This document shows positions 1-9,975 of a DNA stretch of 64,000 nt, piece after piece. The notes beneath the pieces were generated by a model that searched no databases, was not told the DNA's origin, and saw only the letters and a list, made by a program, of their open reading frames with translations. The first letter of the stretch is position 1; each line of letters starts with the position of its first letter. A program made the position numbers and the translations under genes. The stretch is from contig BDSI01000100.1 in the NCBI GenBank assembly GCA_003117195.1, forward strand, positions 124,001-188,000, read 5' to 3'. The stretch is from Eudorina sp. 2006-703-Eu-15 (lineage: Eukaryota; Chlorophyta; Chlorophyceae; Chlamydomonadales; Volvocaceae).

Positions 1-210
1 GCGGCGGTAGGATCCGGCGGTGGGATGGGGCGCCGTGGCAGGAGGCGGGAGCCGTCAACACGTCGGTGCCGGTGCCGGGTCAATCGCACCAACATGTGCT
101 CATTGAGCGAGAAGGGGCGCGAGGGCCGTACTGCAGTACGGGTATCTGTCCGAACGGAAATCTCTCTCTCTCCCCCTCTCCCCCTCTCCGAGAGCCCCCC
201 CTGCCTGCCC

Positions 211-243
<33 letters not shown>

Positions 244-310
244 CCCCCTCCCTCCTCGCACCCTCAGCCCCGGGTGGGTGGGTGGGTGGGTGGGTGGGTG
301 TCCCCCTCGT

Positions 311-404
311 CACTTCGCTGGAGATCCTGGTACAGTCGATTCTCTATCGGATATTTGCTCTCTGGCAGCAGCGCAGTATAAATTTGCCTAAAAAATGTCC
401 TATA
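311..404 (+). repeat. Dispersed ~100-bp element (family A), copy 1
   Basis: Shares CGCTGGAGATCCTGGTACAG and the GCAGCAGCGCAGTATAAA core with the copies at 32.6, 41.2 and 54.6 kb. The 3' portion is altered by AT changes before CCTATACCCG. It lies upstream of the first recognised TRIP4 exon. Confidence 0.8.
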
Positions 405-505
405 CCCGCCCGTCATCTCCTCTCCAGAGCCCCGTTCCGTTCCCTTCCGTTCCCTTCCGTCCAACGGCGTGCGGGCGCTGTCAGCAACCTGGTCCCCCCG
501 GTCGA

Positions 506-558
506 ACCGTCGCTCTGGCAGCAGCGCAGTTTGAAAATGTCTACTAATTTCCTATACC
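506..558 (+). repeat. Family A element, copy 2 (3' half)
   Basis: Contains CTCTGGCAGCAGCGCAGTTT, then ATGTCTACTAATTTCC and TATACCCC, followed by a long C-rich run. CTACTAAT resembles a branch-point sequence. Confidence 0.85.
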
Positions 559-656
559 CCCCCCTCGCCCACCCCCGCCCTCGCCCTCTCCCCCCCCCCC
601 CTCAGCCCTCGCCCCCCCCCGCCCTCGCCCTCGCCCCCCCCCCGCCCTTTCCATCC

Positions 657-692
657 AACAGTATAAATATGTCTACCAATTTCCTCTACCCC
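657..692 (+). repeat. Family A element, copy 3 (3' end)
   Basis: Contains CAGTATAAATATGTCTACCA then ATTTCCTCTACCCC. A C-rich tract follows it up to the acceptor at 815. Confidence 0.85.
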
Positions 693-815
693 CCCCTCGC
701 CCTCCGCCCCCTTCCTCGCCCTCCGCCCCCCCCCCCTCGCCCTCCGCCCCCCCTCGCCCTCCGCCCCCCCCTCGCCCTCCGCCCCCCCCCTCGCCCTCCG
801 CCCCCCCCCTCGCAG

Positions 816-1921
816 CCAAGCCGGTGGGCATCCGGGGCCCGGAGGGCGGCGCGCTGGCGCTGGCGGCATCCCTGGAGCGGAAGGTGGGTCCGCCTGAAGC
901 GCAAACGTGCGCCGGCAGAGGAGAAGTCGGGGCGGGTAGCTTCTAAAAATACCGTGCTTGTTCTCTTCAGGGGATTCGGGAGGGCGGGTTATTTCGTTGA
1001 AGGCACGGCTGCTGGCTTGCGACACCGGTCAACCCTGTGGCGCCCCCTGCTGTCAATCCCGACGGTGAAATACACACCGACCTCCCCTGCCCTGCAGGTG
1101 ATCAACTGCCTGGGATGCGGCAAGATCTACGACTGCCGCAACGTCACCAACGACATTCTGCGCTTCCTGGGTGGGTTGGTGTGGGAGGGCGGGAGGGTGG
1201 GTGGAGGAGGGAGGGGAGGGTGTTGCTCTGGAAGTTTCGATTGCCAATTGGAGAGGGGGCTGATGCCTTGAAGCGCTTGTTGGACATAAGAGGCCCCGGG
1301 GTGGACATAGAGCCCGGGGGGGGGGTGTCACTCCGGAGTGCTGCGCAGCCGCTGCCAGTCGGGGACATGGGCGGGTACCGTTTGCGTGCCGTGTAAGGGC
1401 TCGCGGTGTGCCGGTACCGGCCGGCCCCTCCCCGGGGGCCCGGGGAGGCAAGGGAAGCAGGTCGCAGCGAGGGCAGGGGATGAGACGGAGGTGGGCAGGG
1501 TGGCGCTACATCGCCTGCCCTGCCCTGGCCTGGTCTGGTCGCGCTGGGTAAAGCCCCCGAGGACTGGCCGGAAAAGGAGGGGCCCCGGCGTAGCGTGTGC
1601 TGCCTTGCGCGGACTGGCATTGCGGTGCCCGCTCCAACGTGTCGTGAGGCTGTGTGGTGTGTAGAGGGTTCAATTTGTAAGTTTCAAAGATCAGGAAAAC
1701 GCCGTGCCCAAGCTGGGTCGGGTGGGGGACTGGGGGCTGCTTTTGTGGACGCCCAGGGCACGGATCCGAAACCGGCCCCGAGAGCCCGCGCGCCGGTCAT
1801 GGCCTCATCCGCCCCCGCAGATCGGGGCGGCGTCTGCACCTTCTGCGGCGATCCCGTACCGCTGTCGTACAAGGACCGGCAGAAGGCGGCCGCCGCGACG
1901 GCGGAGGCGGCCGAGGCCGCT

Positions 1922-1954
<33 letters not shown>

Positions 1955-2224
1955 TCCGGGTCCGGGGAGGGCGTCCCCGAGGACGAGGCGACCGCGGCAG
2001 CACGGGCGTTCAAGGTACGGCGGTGTAGATGAGCACGTACTACGGCATCGCATTGCCTGTGTATGTGTGTTCGTAGGCAGGCAGGACAGGTGTGCGTGAT
2101 ATGCAAAGGGCAAGGGTCGTATATGATATACCCATCGCCCGACCCATACAGTAAAGGAAAGGCTGCGGTGTTGGAAGAACGCTGCCGATTTGGCGCGCTG
2201 TTGATGTCGCGGCGTCGCGGAAGA

Positions 2225-2297
<73 letters not shown>

Positions 2298-5146
2298 CGT
2301 TACATATCTGCCGGGCCGACACTGGCCGGGGGCGCTAACCCGCCCCATACGGGAGACCGCCGAAGCACTTTCCCCCGGATACGGGGGAAAGGGGCGTAAG
2401 GGGCCTCTGTCCCCTCGCTCTCAACCAAGGGCGCGTGCCCGATCCCCGAGGATCGGTGACCGCTGTGCCCCCTCAAGGGAGTGGGCGAAGGCCCATCCCG
2501 GGCGGTCTGCGCCTGTGTGTGTGTGTGTTTGCGTGTCAGCAATCAGCCCGCCCGAACTGCCGAGGCCCATGAAGCCATGATACCTACCAATTAAGCTGAA
2601 ATTTACTGTGTTTGCGTGTAACTGCATGTGCCTCATGTCGGTGAGGAAGGCCTTTCCCGCACATACACATACACATACACATGGATATTGCACACCAAAG
2701 AATGCGCCAACCACCCAACGCATTACCACCCAACTACCAACGCGACCGCACACACACCACCACACACCCAACTGCCACTGCAGGACCGGCTGGTCGAGTA
2801 CGACAGGAATGCGGCCAAGCGTACGACGGTCATTGACGACCAGAGCGACTTTTTCGAAATCGACACCAACGCCTGGCTGACGGATCAGGTGGGCGCTCAG
2901 GGGCGAGGAGGGCGGGCGTCCTAAAGGGAGGGGTGGGTGGGATGGGACGGAGCTCTGAGGACGGATCCGGGGCTGGCCGATTGTGGATGCCAAGGGGGTT
3001 TCCCAAGGGCGAGGTGCTGGGGGAGAGGCGGAGGGGAGAGGGCGCGGGGCGGCACACTGTAACAGCGCGTCGGGCAACTTGCTTTCCATGTCCCTCCTCC
3101 CCGTCCTCCTCCTCAAGGCCTCTGCTCGAGGGCCTCATGTGAGAGGCCTCCGTGCGCCGGTGGCCACAGGCGATGATGTGTCTGCCATGGTGGCCATCGG
3201 TCCGTCTGTCCGTCTGACTGGGACGGCCCATCCCACGCGACCGCGCCCCGCCTCACCCCGCTCCACCCCGCCTCACCCCGCTCCGCCGCGCCTCACCCCG
3301 CTCCGGACCCCCAGGAGCGGGAGGAGCTCAGGCGGCGGAGGCAGCTGGAGGAGGAGGCGGAGAAGGCCCGCCGCAAGCGCCTCACCGTCACCATCGACCT
3401 CATCGGCAGGAAGGTGGGTGCGGCCGCCGCTGGGGTGGAAGGCACCCCATGACGCAAAGGAGAGCAAGTGCCCCTTTGCCCCCCGCTGGTGTCCCCAGCC
3501 GCAGGCGCCCCCTCATTCGCCCGCTCGGCGCACCCACGCGTTTCCGCACCCACTGGCACCCGGTCAGAGGGTTCCCACGTCTTGACAGCCGGGCAGCTGC
3601 ACCACGGGGGTTCGCAACAGGTCTAAAGGTCCACCACCCACCCATCCGGCTTCCCATAAAGGGGGGCCGCAAAGCCAGATCCCGAACAGGGCTGCCCTCA
3701 CCCCCTCTCGCCCCCTTTACAGAGGTTCCTCGCCCGTTCAGGGCTTGCCTTTTGATGTACCGTAATCCCCGGCCTGGCGGGGTTCTCCAATGTCCTAGGA
3801 AGTCGTGACGGCGGCGGCTATCCATCGAACAGCCCCACCGTCTGACGACTGGCAACTGCCCGTATCCCGTGGGTTGCAGGTGGTGCTGGATGAGGATGTA
3901 CGGAAGGCGGAGATGGCGGCCGCGGCGGCCGCAGCGGAGCGCGCCACCGCCGCCGCGAAGGCCGCCGCCGCGGCGGAGGCGCTGCGCAACACAGACGGCG
4001 ACGGCAGCGGCGCGTATGGCAACGGCGTCGCCTTCAGCGGCAACGCGATGGGCGGCGGGGTGGGTGGCCGGGCGTCCGTCCGTCCGTCCGTCCGGCGAGG
4101 AGCTCGACTGTCCTTCCGCCTGCCCGTCCGCCTGTCCGGCCGCCTGTCATGCCATGAGTCCAATATGCGTCGGAATGACCTGCCTGCCCACCTCATAGGC
4201 TGTTTGCCACCTCGTTAGCTTGGCTGAACCGTCGCCGCTATGCTGCTGCTGTGTCGGGTTTGTGTTCCGCAGCTGCCGGCGAACGGGCCCACTCAGGAGC
4301 AACTCGCCGCCGCCCTGGACGCGTTGAAGCGGATGAAGGCGGCCGTGAACCCGGCGGTGACAGCCACCGCGGCGCCGCTGTTCCTGCCCACCGCAGCCAC
4401 CGCCGGCGGCGGGGCCGCAGCGACTGCCGGCGGCGGCGCCCGAGGGGCCGCGTCAGCCGGGGCAACCTCCGCTGCGTCGGCGTCAGCGTCGGCGGCTGCA
4501 CCTGGGGCGGCTGCAGTGCGAGGTGCGGCCGATGTGTGTCCGGGTGGGTCATATGTACATTATATATGGTGGTGGTGCTGCCAGTGGTCTCCGTGCACCA
4601 ACTCGCAATTCCCACCCTCCCTCATCGTCCGTCCCTCGCCATCCCTCCCTCGCTCGTCATTCCTTGCCTGCCTGCCTGCCTTGTCTGCCTGCCTGACTTG
4701 TCTGCCTGCCTGACTTGCCTGCCTGCCTGACTTGTCTGCCTGCCTGACTTGTCTGCCTGCCTGCCAGACTTGTCTGCCTGCCTGACTTGTCTGCCTGCCT
4801 GACTTGTCTGCCTGCCTGACTTGTCTGCCTGCCTGACTTGTCTGCCTGCCTGACTTGGCTGCCTTGGCTGCCTTGGCTGCCTTGTCTGCCCCTATCAGGC
4901 GGGAGAGCCGGCCGTGCCGGGGCCGCACACCCGCCTCAGCGCGCCGGGAGGCCCGCCGGGTCGGCGGCGCCGCCTCGCCGCCACGAGCGGGTGCAGCACG
5001 ACCTGGGCGCTGAGTTTGGGTTTGACGCCTTCGGAGCCGAGGTGGCGCTGGACGAGCTGATGGGTGGGGCGCTGCTGGCGGGGGCTGAGCAGCAGGTGAG
5101 GGGGGGGGCCGGGGCGGGGGGCCGGCCGGTCGCGGTGCGGGGCTGA
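816..5146 (+). CDS. TRIP4: TRIP4/ASC-1 (activating signal cointegrator 1) homologue, 5' partial
   Basis: Homologue of TRIP4, the zinc-finger subunit of the ASC-1 complex, which acts in transcription coactivation, ribosome quality control and alkylation-damage signalling. Exons read: 816-883, 1098-1170, 1821-2014, 2784-2888, 3315-3413, 3880-4059, 4273-4543 (4522 also keeps frame) and 4899-5146; phase is kept at every junction. Exons 2-3 form the C2HC5-type finger: NCLGCGKIYDC, then VCTFCG across the splice. Exons 4-5 carry the family block: RLVEYDRN, VIDDQSDFF, NAWLTDQ, then a charged helix ending TVTIDLIGRKV. The last exon contains ERVQHDLGAEFG. About 410 residues are visible. No C-terminal ASCH domain is seen, unlike human TRIP4. 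Ala-rich insertions are typical of algal proteins. The end is uncertain: a GT donor at 5095 could splice onward, but reading through gives a stop at 5144-5146. Confidence 0.85.
2228..2294. repeat. (GT)n microsatellite
   Basis: About 33 GT units directly abutting the 3' terminus of a truncated LINE copy (minus orientation). Confidence 0.98.
2295..2513 (-). mobile_element. 5'-truncated LINE copy C (3' terminus only)
   Basis: About 219 bp nearly identical to the 3' end of the LINE at 15987-22184. Read on the minus strand it ends CAGATATGTAACGATT and runs into (AC)n. Its other side, at 2514, also enters GTGTGTGTGTGTGT, so AC/GT repeat lies on both sides. It sits in the TRIP4 intron between the exons at 1821-2014 and 2784-2888. 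Confidence 0.9.
4681..4860. repeat. 17-bp minisatellite in a TRIP4 intron
   Basis: About ten units of CTGACTTGTCTGCCTGC with small variants, degrading into TTGGCTGCC repeats. It lies in the last TRIP4 intron and ends about 40 bases before the acceptor at 4898, so it forms the pyrimidine-rich part of that intron end. Confidence 0.9.
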
Positions 5147-7802
5147 GAGAGGAGGCGGAGAAACGGAGGTTGGAGGCGCGGGGCGAGGTATCGCGTCGGG
5201 TTCCAATGTCGTGTTTCAGTTGTCGTGTTTATGTGTCGTGTTCCTGAACCCTGAAAGGAATACGAGCCTGTGAGTGTGATGAATACGCTGTCTCTAGGGG
5301 GCACCGTCTTTTCCCTGTGGGGTGTCAAAAGTGAATCCCGTCGAAGCGGTCGGGATGTGTGTGTGACTGGATCGGTGAAGTGTGAGATTGTGATTTGGCC
5401 CATCCCTGGAGAGCATAGGGTTGCCGAGTGGTGTGTGCCGGTGCCGCCGAGGAGGCGGCGAGCTGGGGGGGGCGCCCGGTGGAAGTGAGGCGGCGGGCGC
5501 ATGGAGCGAGGTGGCGGAAGCATGTGCCCTTTGCGCGCGACACACGCGGGCGCTGAACACGCACCGCAAGCAACAAGCAGAAGTCGCAGAGGCTGACGCT
5601 GAGAGGAACCGATTATTGTTAAGGATGTTACAGCGGACCCCGCGGGTCATCGGTGACAGCCACCGGCGACAGCCGAGGCTTCCTCACCATACACTGCCTA
5701 AAAGAACTGGCTCCACCATGGCGCTCCGGGCAGGCTCCACAAGTGCACCGAAACATTCCCAGGGCCCACACTACCAGGGAACCACCCCGTTCCTGAGAAC
5801 CAACCACGGTGAGGGATAAAGCCCGCTCAGGGGGAGTTAGCCACCAGGGCGCCCCTATTGGCGAAGCACCACCCCACCAAGGCGGGGTCAATTCTCCAGC
5901 GGTGGCCCGTAGTATGGGAGAGCCACGGGGGCTCGCGAGTCACCATCAGGGGCCTGCCCGTACGGTCCCACCGGGCCAAAAAATGCGCTCAAAAATAGCG
6001 ATAGCGCCACCGGGCGTCAGTGCCCCGTCCGCCCGCAGCCCACTACTACTGAACGCCCTACAGGGCTTCGGTTAACAAACCGGGCCTGACGGAACCGGGC
6101 CACGGCACACCAGACGACCGTCCTGCAATTCAAGACGGGGTTTGTAACCCCCACAGCTGACCACCCTTTCACTGGGACTCCCAGCTCCGCGAAGTCGTAA
6201 AGCCGGCTCCAATAGTCCGCCACTGCCCGCTAGCCCTTCAGAATCCTAGGCGTGGGCCGTACCGCCCCGGCGCCGGGGTATGTCCCGCATCCACATGGGG
6301 CCACCGCCGCCCCCCTCATGTGGGAGTTACCGAGCATCGGGATGCCATCAACCGCCAGTCGCCGATGTTATGCCCGATGTTGTGCCCCACCGATGCTGTG
6401 CCCCGCAGCAAAGGCAGGGCGAGGATGATGTATTGGCGAGGCAGGGTTGGTCTGAAGCTCAAAGGGGGGAAAAGATAGTCATAATCTGCGTGGCTCGCAA
6501 CCTCACAGCAACCTCGGCCAGCGGCTCACCACCTGTGCTGCGATCAACGGGGCCCGGGGGGGGGGGCCGGGTCAGACAGGCGGGATGTGCTCACGACAGC
6601 AGCCGACCGACCCACCGTTGTGGTGCACCCGCGGGGGAGTCGTCCCGCGACCCTCCCGAGCCTCTGAAAACGAAACTGTGCGTCGAGGGCATGAGGGACT
6701 GCGCGTTCACTAAGGGTTGGGGTGTTGGTCGTCGACCGCTGCTGTTCACAGCGCTTTGCAGCGCGGAGACGGCGGCTGCGAAGCATGAGGACATGAAGGT
6801 GACATGGTCATCGGCATGTTGTGAGCGCATGCGCGAGCGCGATGACCGCGTGCCCCCCGGAACCTCTTGGCCAGGGAGTTTGCTTAACACGGCGTGTGAC
6901 CTCGCAGCACGCACCGCACCTCTCCGCACGAGTGCGGCGCAACGATCTCTTGCTTCAGAATCGCGCGCTTCGCATAAATGCGATTTACATTGAGAACATG
7001 ACCGACGTTTCGGCAGTAACTACAACGGAATATGATCGGTTCAAAGCCAGCCTAAGCCAGCAACGTTGTGAACGGCGGGAGCCACGGTGGAGAGGGATCT
7101 ATCGCACTGACAGGAGCGATTGGATTTAAGAAGTGAATGAAAATAAGTAAATTGTTTCCTCGCTGCAGCCGTAGTGCACTCAGCCGCAGAACTGACGGCA
7201 CAACAACTCGTGACTCGCGCTCTTCGACGATTCTACATTAGGATTGACAGTCATCAGGCGGTGCATGAATGGTGTCCGTGAGTTGAGCAGAATATTTTGA
7301 GCACAACGGATGGACGCGCAAGGAGTCGTCCGGTCGCTGCGGCATGAGGATGGAGCCGCGAGTGATGTACACGACTCAGCAATTGGCGACGCCCGTCTTA
7401 TGACCACGAAAGAGCTCATGAATTATGCTCGAGGGCTGGCCCCATGGCTTCGCTTGGCAGCGGCAACGACACAGGCATTACCTGCCCAGGTCGCCACTCC
7501 TTGCCGAGACCTCAGTCCCGAAGGCCCCTACGCCCCAGAAAATGCGACCGAGCTACCAATCTGTCCTTTCCCCGACTTCTCGGCAAGGGGCCGACGCGTC
7601 GTAAGCATCCGGTGTTGCGCGGCGTGTTCACGGTTTCATCGGGCCTCATTACCAGGCTCCCCGCTTACAATGCTGGCTCATTTGATTATCGTCGGTGGTT
7701 TCGGATCCGCTGTTGCGTGTCGTGTTGGCAATGAGTCCTGTCCTCCGTACCATGTGCCTCGTACGGACGTAGGACGGCCCGTACGACATCTGTCCGCCGG
7801 AC
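5147..7802. other. Intergenic region, TRIP4 to AlkB
   Basis: Apart from the LINE remnant I see no supported gene. A 237-codon frame at 6280-6993 (+) and a 132-codon frame at 5421-5819 have no recognisable domain and lack the regional codon pattern. The stretch 6780-7400 is noticeably richer in A/T than its surroundings. Confidence 0.5.
5612..6230 (-). mobile_element. Remnant of a second LINE family (ORF2 C-terminus plus 3' UTR)
   Basis: The minus frame at about 6223-6100 reads YWSRLYDFAELGVPVKGW then VGVTNPVL. This aligns with the C-terminal tail of the larger LINE (FWQRVASFAELGRPRRGW, VGPDHPIL), so it appears to be the end of a reverse-transcriptase ORF. About 400 bases of non-coding sequence follow, ending in the ATGACCCGCGGGGTCCGCTG motif at 5612-5660. 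That motif recurs alone at three other places. The copy is 5'-truncated and diverged. Confidence 0.6.
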
Positions 7803-9975
7803 ATGGCCCCGAGCACATCTTACTCTGCCGCCGCCAAGGCGCCGTCGGTCCGGTCCGCGGGTACGGCATCAAAGGCCGTACCGGGCCTGCCACCGGGTGT
7901 CGTACTTCTCAAGGGGTACCTGCAGCTGGACGAGCAGATCAAGATTGTCCAACAGATCCGAGAGCTGGGCATCGGGCACGGCGGGTTTTATGTGCCGTCG
8001 TACAACACGGGGGGCCGTCTGGCGCTGCGGATGATGTGTCTGGGACTTCATTGGGAGCCCCGGACGAGCAAGTACGAGAAGACACGGTGAGGCTAGACCC
8101 CGTGAGAAGACAGACCGTCGGAAGTTGGCCGCCGTCACGCCCGTCTTGCAGACCGCCCCAAGCCCCAGAACGCGCCACTCCACACACCGTAATGTCGCAT
8201 ATCACATGTCTCGCTGGGGCAGGCGGAACAACCCGAGTGCTGACCCTTGCCGTACCGCGTTGGCAGGTCGTCGTACGACGGTGCCACGCCGCCCCCCATA
8301 CCACCTTGGCTGGTGGACGTCTGCGACCGTTGCCTGGGTGCCGCTTCCGCGGCCGCCGTCGCGGCGGGCGGGTCGCGCTTCCCCGCGCTGCGACCCGACA
8401 TCTGCCTGGCTAACTTTTACGAGCGGTCGGGTCGGCTGGGGATGCACCAGGTGCGTGGAGGGGTGGGTGGGGGAGGCCGCCGGGTTGGGTGGGTGGGGGA
8501 GGGCTCTGGCTGCAGCCGAGTATGTTGTGTTGTTCTCCATTATTGTGGGACGTAAGAGCGATTGGCGGAGGGCCCTGGCTGACCGGGCCGCAAGGCTCTT
8601 CGGACCCGGTGACGGTGACGGTGACGGTGACGGTGACCTGAAAAGGAGATCGCGCAGTCGCCAGCTCGCCATAAAAGTGCGCTACCGAGCCGGCGGGCTT
8701 GCAGGGCCATGTGAGGGGGACAACGGATGGCGTGGCGGCTCCCAGCGGATGCGACGCGGCCGGCGTTTTCGGTGGGACTCCGCTGCGGCCCAGGGTGCGG
8801 TTGCCACGAATTTGAGGCCAGCCAGCCAGCCAGCCGGCTGTTGCTGCTGCTGCTGCTGCTGCTGGTAGAGCCTCCGCCCTGCGCCACTCGAGTACTAGGA
8901 TAGTAACGCCCCGGGGTGGACCATCTAGGGTTACTCGGAATGCGGTGCTCGGAATATGAGCACCTCGGGGCGACCGATGGGGCGGTTCAACCCCCCGCTT
9001 CGCCACCTCGCCCTCCACCCCACCCCACCCCACCCCACCCCACCACCACCACCCAGGACAAGGATGAGATGCCCGGCTCTCTGCGCGCGGGGCTGCCCGT
9101 GGTGTCGCTCTCGGTGGGAGACTCGGCGGACTTCCTGTACGGCAAGTGAGTCACGGGCAGACGTCGGGGACGCGACCGGGACGACCCCGCTCGCCCGCGG
9201 CCCCGCCTGTGTGTGTTTGTGTTGACACACCTGCACGGTCCGCAAAGCTCTTCTGAAGCTCTCTTGACGTGTGTCCCGGCTGCGGCCGAGGCCCAGATGC
9301 AGCACTTCTTCAGGACAGGGGGGGGGCAAGGAATTCTGCCGATGGCGGGGAGGAGATACCGTAGCAGGTGCCGGGGGTTCTGCACCCATCCATCCATCCA
9401 TCCATCAGGGGCGCAGGAGGTACAATACCCGCCAACTCGCATAGGGGCGCAGGATGCGGCACTCGGGGCGGGGCGGATGGGTGCCGCAGCGGCTTATGAC
9501 TTGGATTGCGCTGCGCTCAGCGGGGCCCGAGGCCAAATCGCCGTCACGGGCTCGCCCTTCGGCTGACCGATGCCGTGCCTGGCCGAGCCCGCAACCCGGT
9601 TGCCGTGAAGCTTGCCGTACAGGTCCGCAACCCCCCTAAGGTATGTCTCGCTTCTCCCCCGTCCTCCTCCAGCAGCGCAGTTTGAGTATGTCTACCAATT
9701 TCCTGTACGCCCACCTTTTCATCCTCAACCTGTCTCCCCCGCTTGACCCCTGCCCACTTTCGGCACCCCCCAGGACACGCGAAGTGGAGGACGCCGGCAG
9801 CGTGCGGCTGGAGTCGGGCGACGTGCTTGTGTTCGGAGGCCCGGGGCGCATGATCTTCCACTCGGTGGCCAAGGTCTACCCCAACACGGCGCCTCCGGAG
9901 CTCATCCGAGCCACGGGGATCAGACCGGGGCGGCTGAACCTCACGTTCCGGCAGTACCAGGCGGCCGGGGAGTAG
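7803..9975 (+). CDS. AlkB-type 2-oxoglutarate/Fe(II)-dependent dioxygenase (ALKBH1/AlkB-like)
   Basis: Predicted oxidative demethylase of alkylated nucleic acid, using Fe(II) and 2-oxoglutarate. Four exons keep phase: 7803-8086, 8267-8450, 9057-9145 and 9774-9975, giving 252 residues, close to bacterial AlkB in size. The iron ligands are visible: H155 and D157 in LGMHQDKDE, split by an intron, and H215 in RMIFHSVAK. The 2-oxoglutarate-binding end is RLNLTFRQY, with R239 and R245 matching the R-x-N-x-T-x-R motif. Other family blocks are PVVSLSVGDSADFLYGK and VRLESGDVLVFGG. The HQDKDE and NLTFRQ wording is closer to bacterial AlkB than to animal ALKBH2/3. The ATG at 7803 is the first in frame. 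Residues 1-30 are Ala/Ser-rich and could be a targeting segment. The substrate (DNA, RNA or tRNA) cannot be told from sequence. Confidence 0.92.
9668..9709 (+). repeat. Family A element, copy 4
   Basis: Contains CAGCAGCGCAGTTTGAGTAT then GTCTACCAATTTCCTGTACG. It lies in the last AlkB intron, in gene sense, about 65 bases upstream of the acceptor at 9773. Confidence 0.85.

Larger units (their letters stand above)
1..815 (+). other. Low-complexity leader or intron upstream of the TRIP4-like exons
   Basis: This stretch holds CTGCC-type repeats (about 190-245), GGGT repeats (about 275-300), three copies of the dispersed repeat described below, and C-rich tracts running into the acceptor at 811-815. 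I could not identify a coding exon here. The next exon starts with the last two bases of a codon, so at least one upstream coding exon exists. It is either hidden in this region or lies outside the window. Confidence 0.5.

Noticed and set aside
66..1271. 401-codon plus-strand frame
   Set aside because: It runs through C-rich low-complexity DNA and crosses TRIP4 exons in the wrong frame; the splice model explains the region better.
2040..2348. Frames encoding Thr-His or Cys-Val runs across (GT)n arrays
   Set aside because: Dinucleotide repeats lack stops in every frame, so such frames are artefacts; the same holds near 15.9 and 22.2 kb.
6280..6993. 237-codon plus-strand frame between TRIP4 and AlkB
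   Set aside because: No domain, mixed composition, and it lies next to a LINE remnant.
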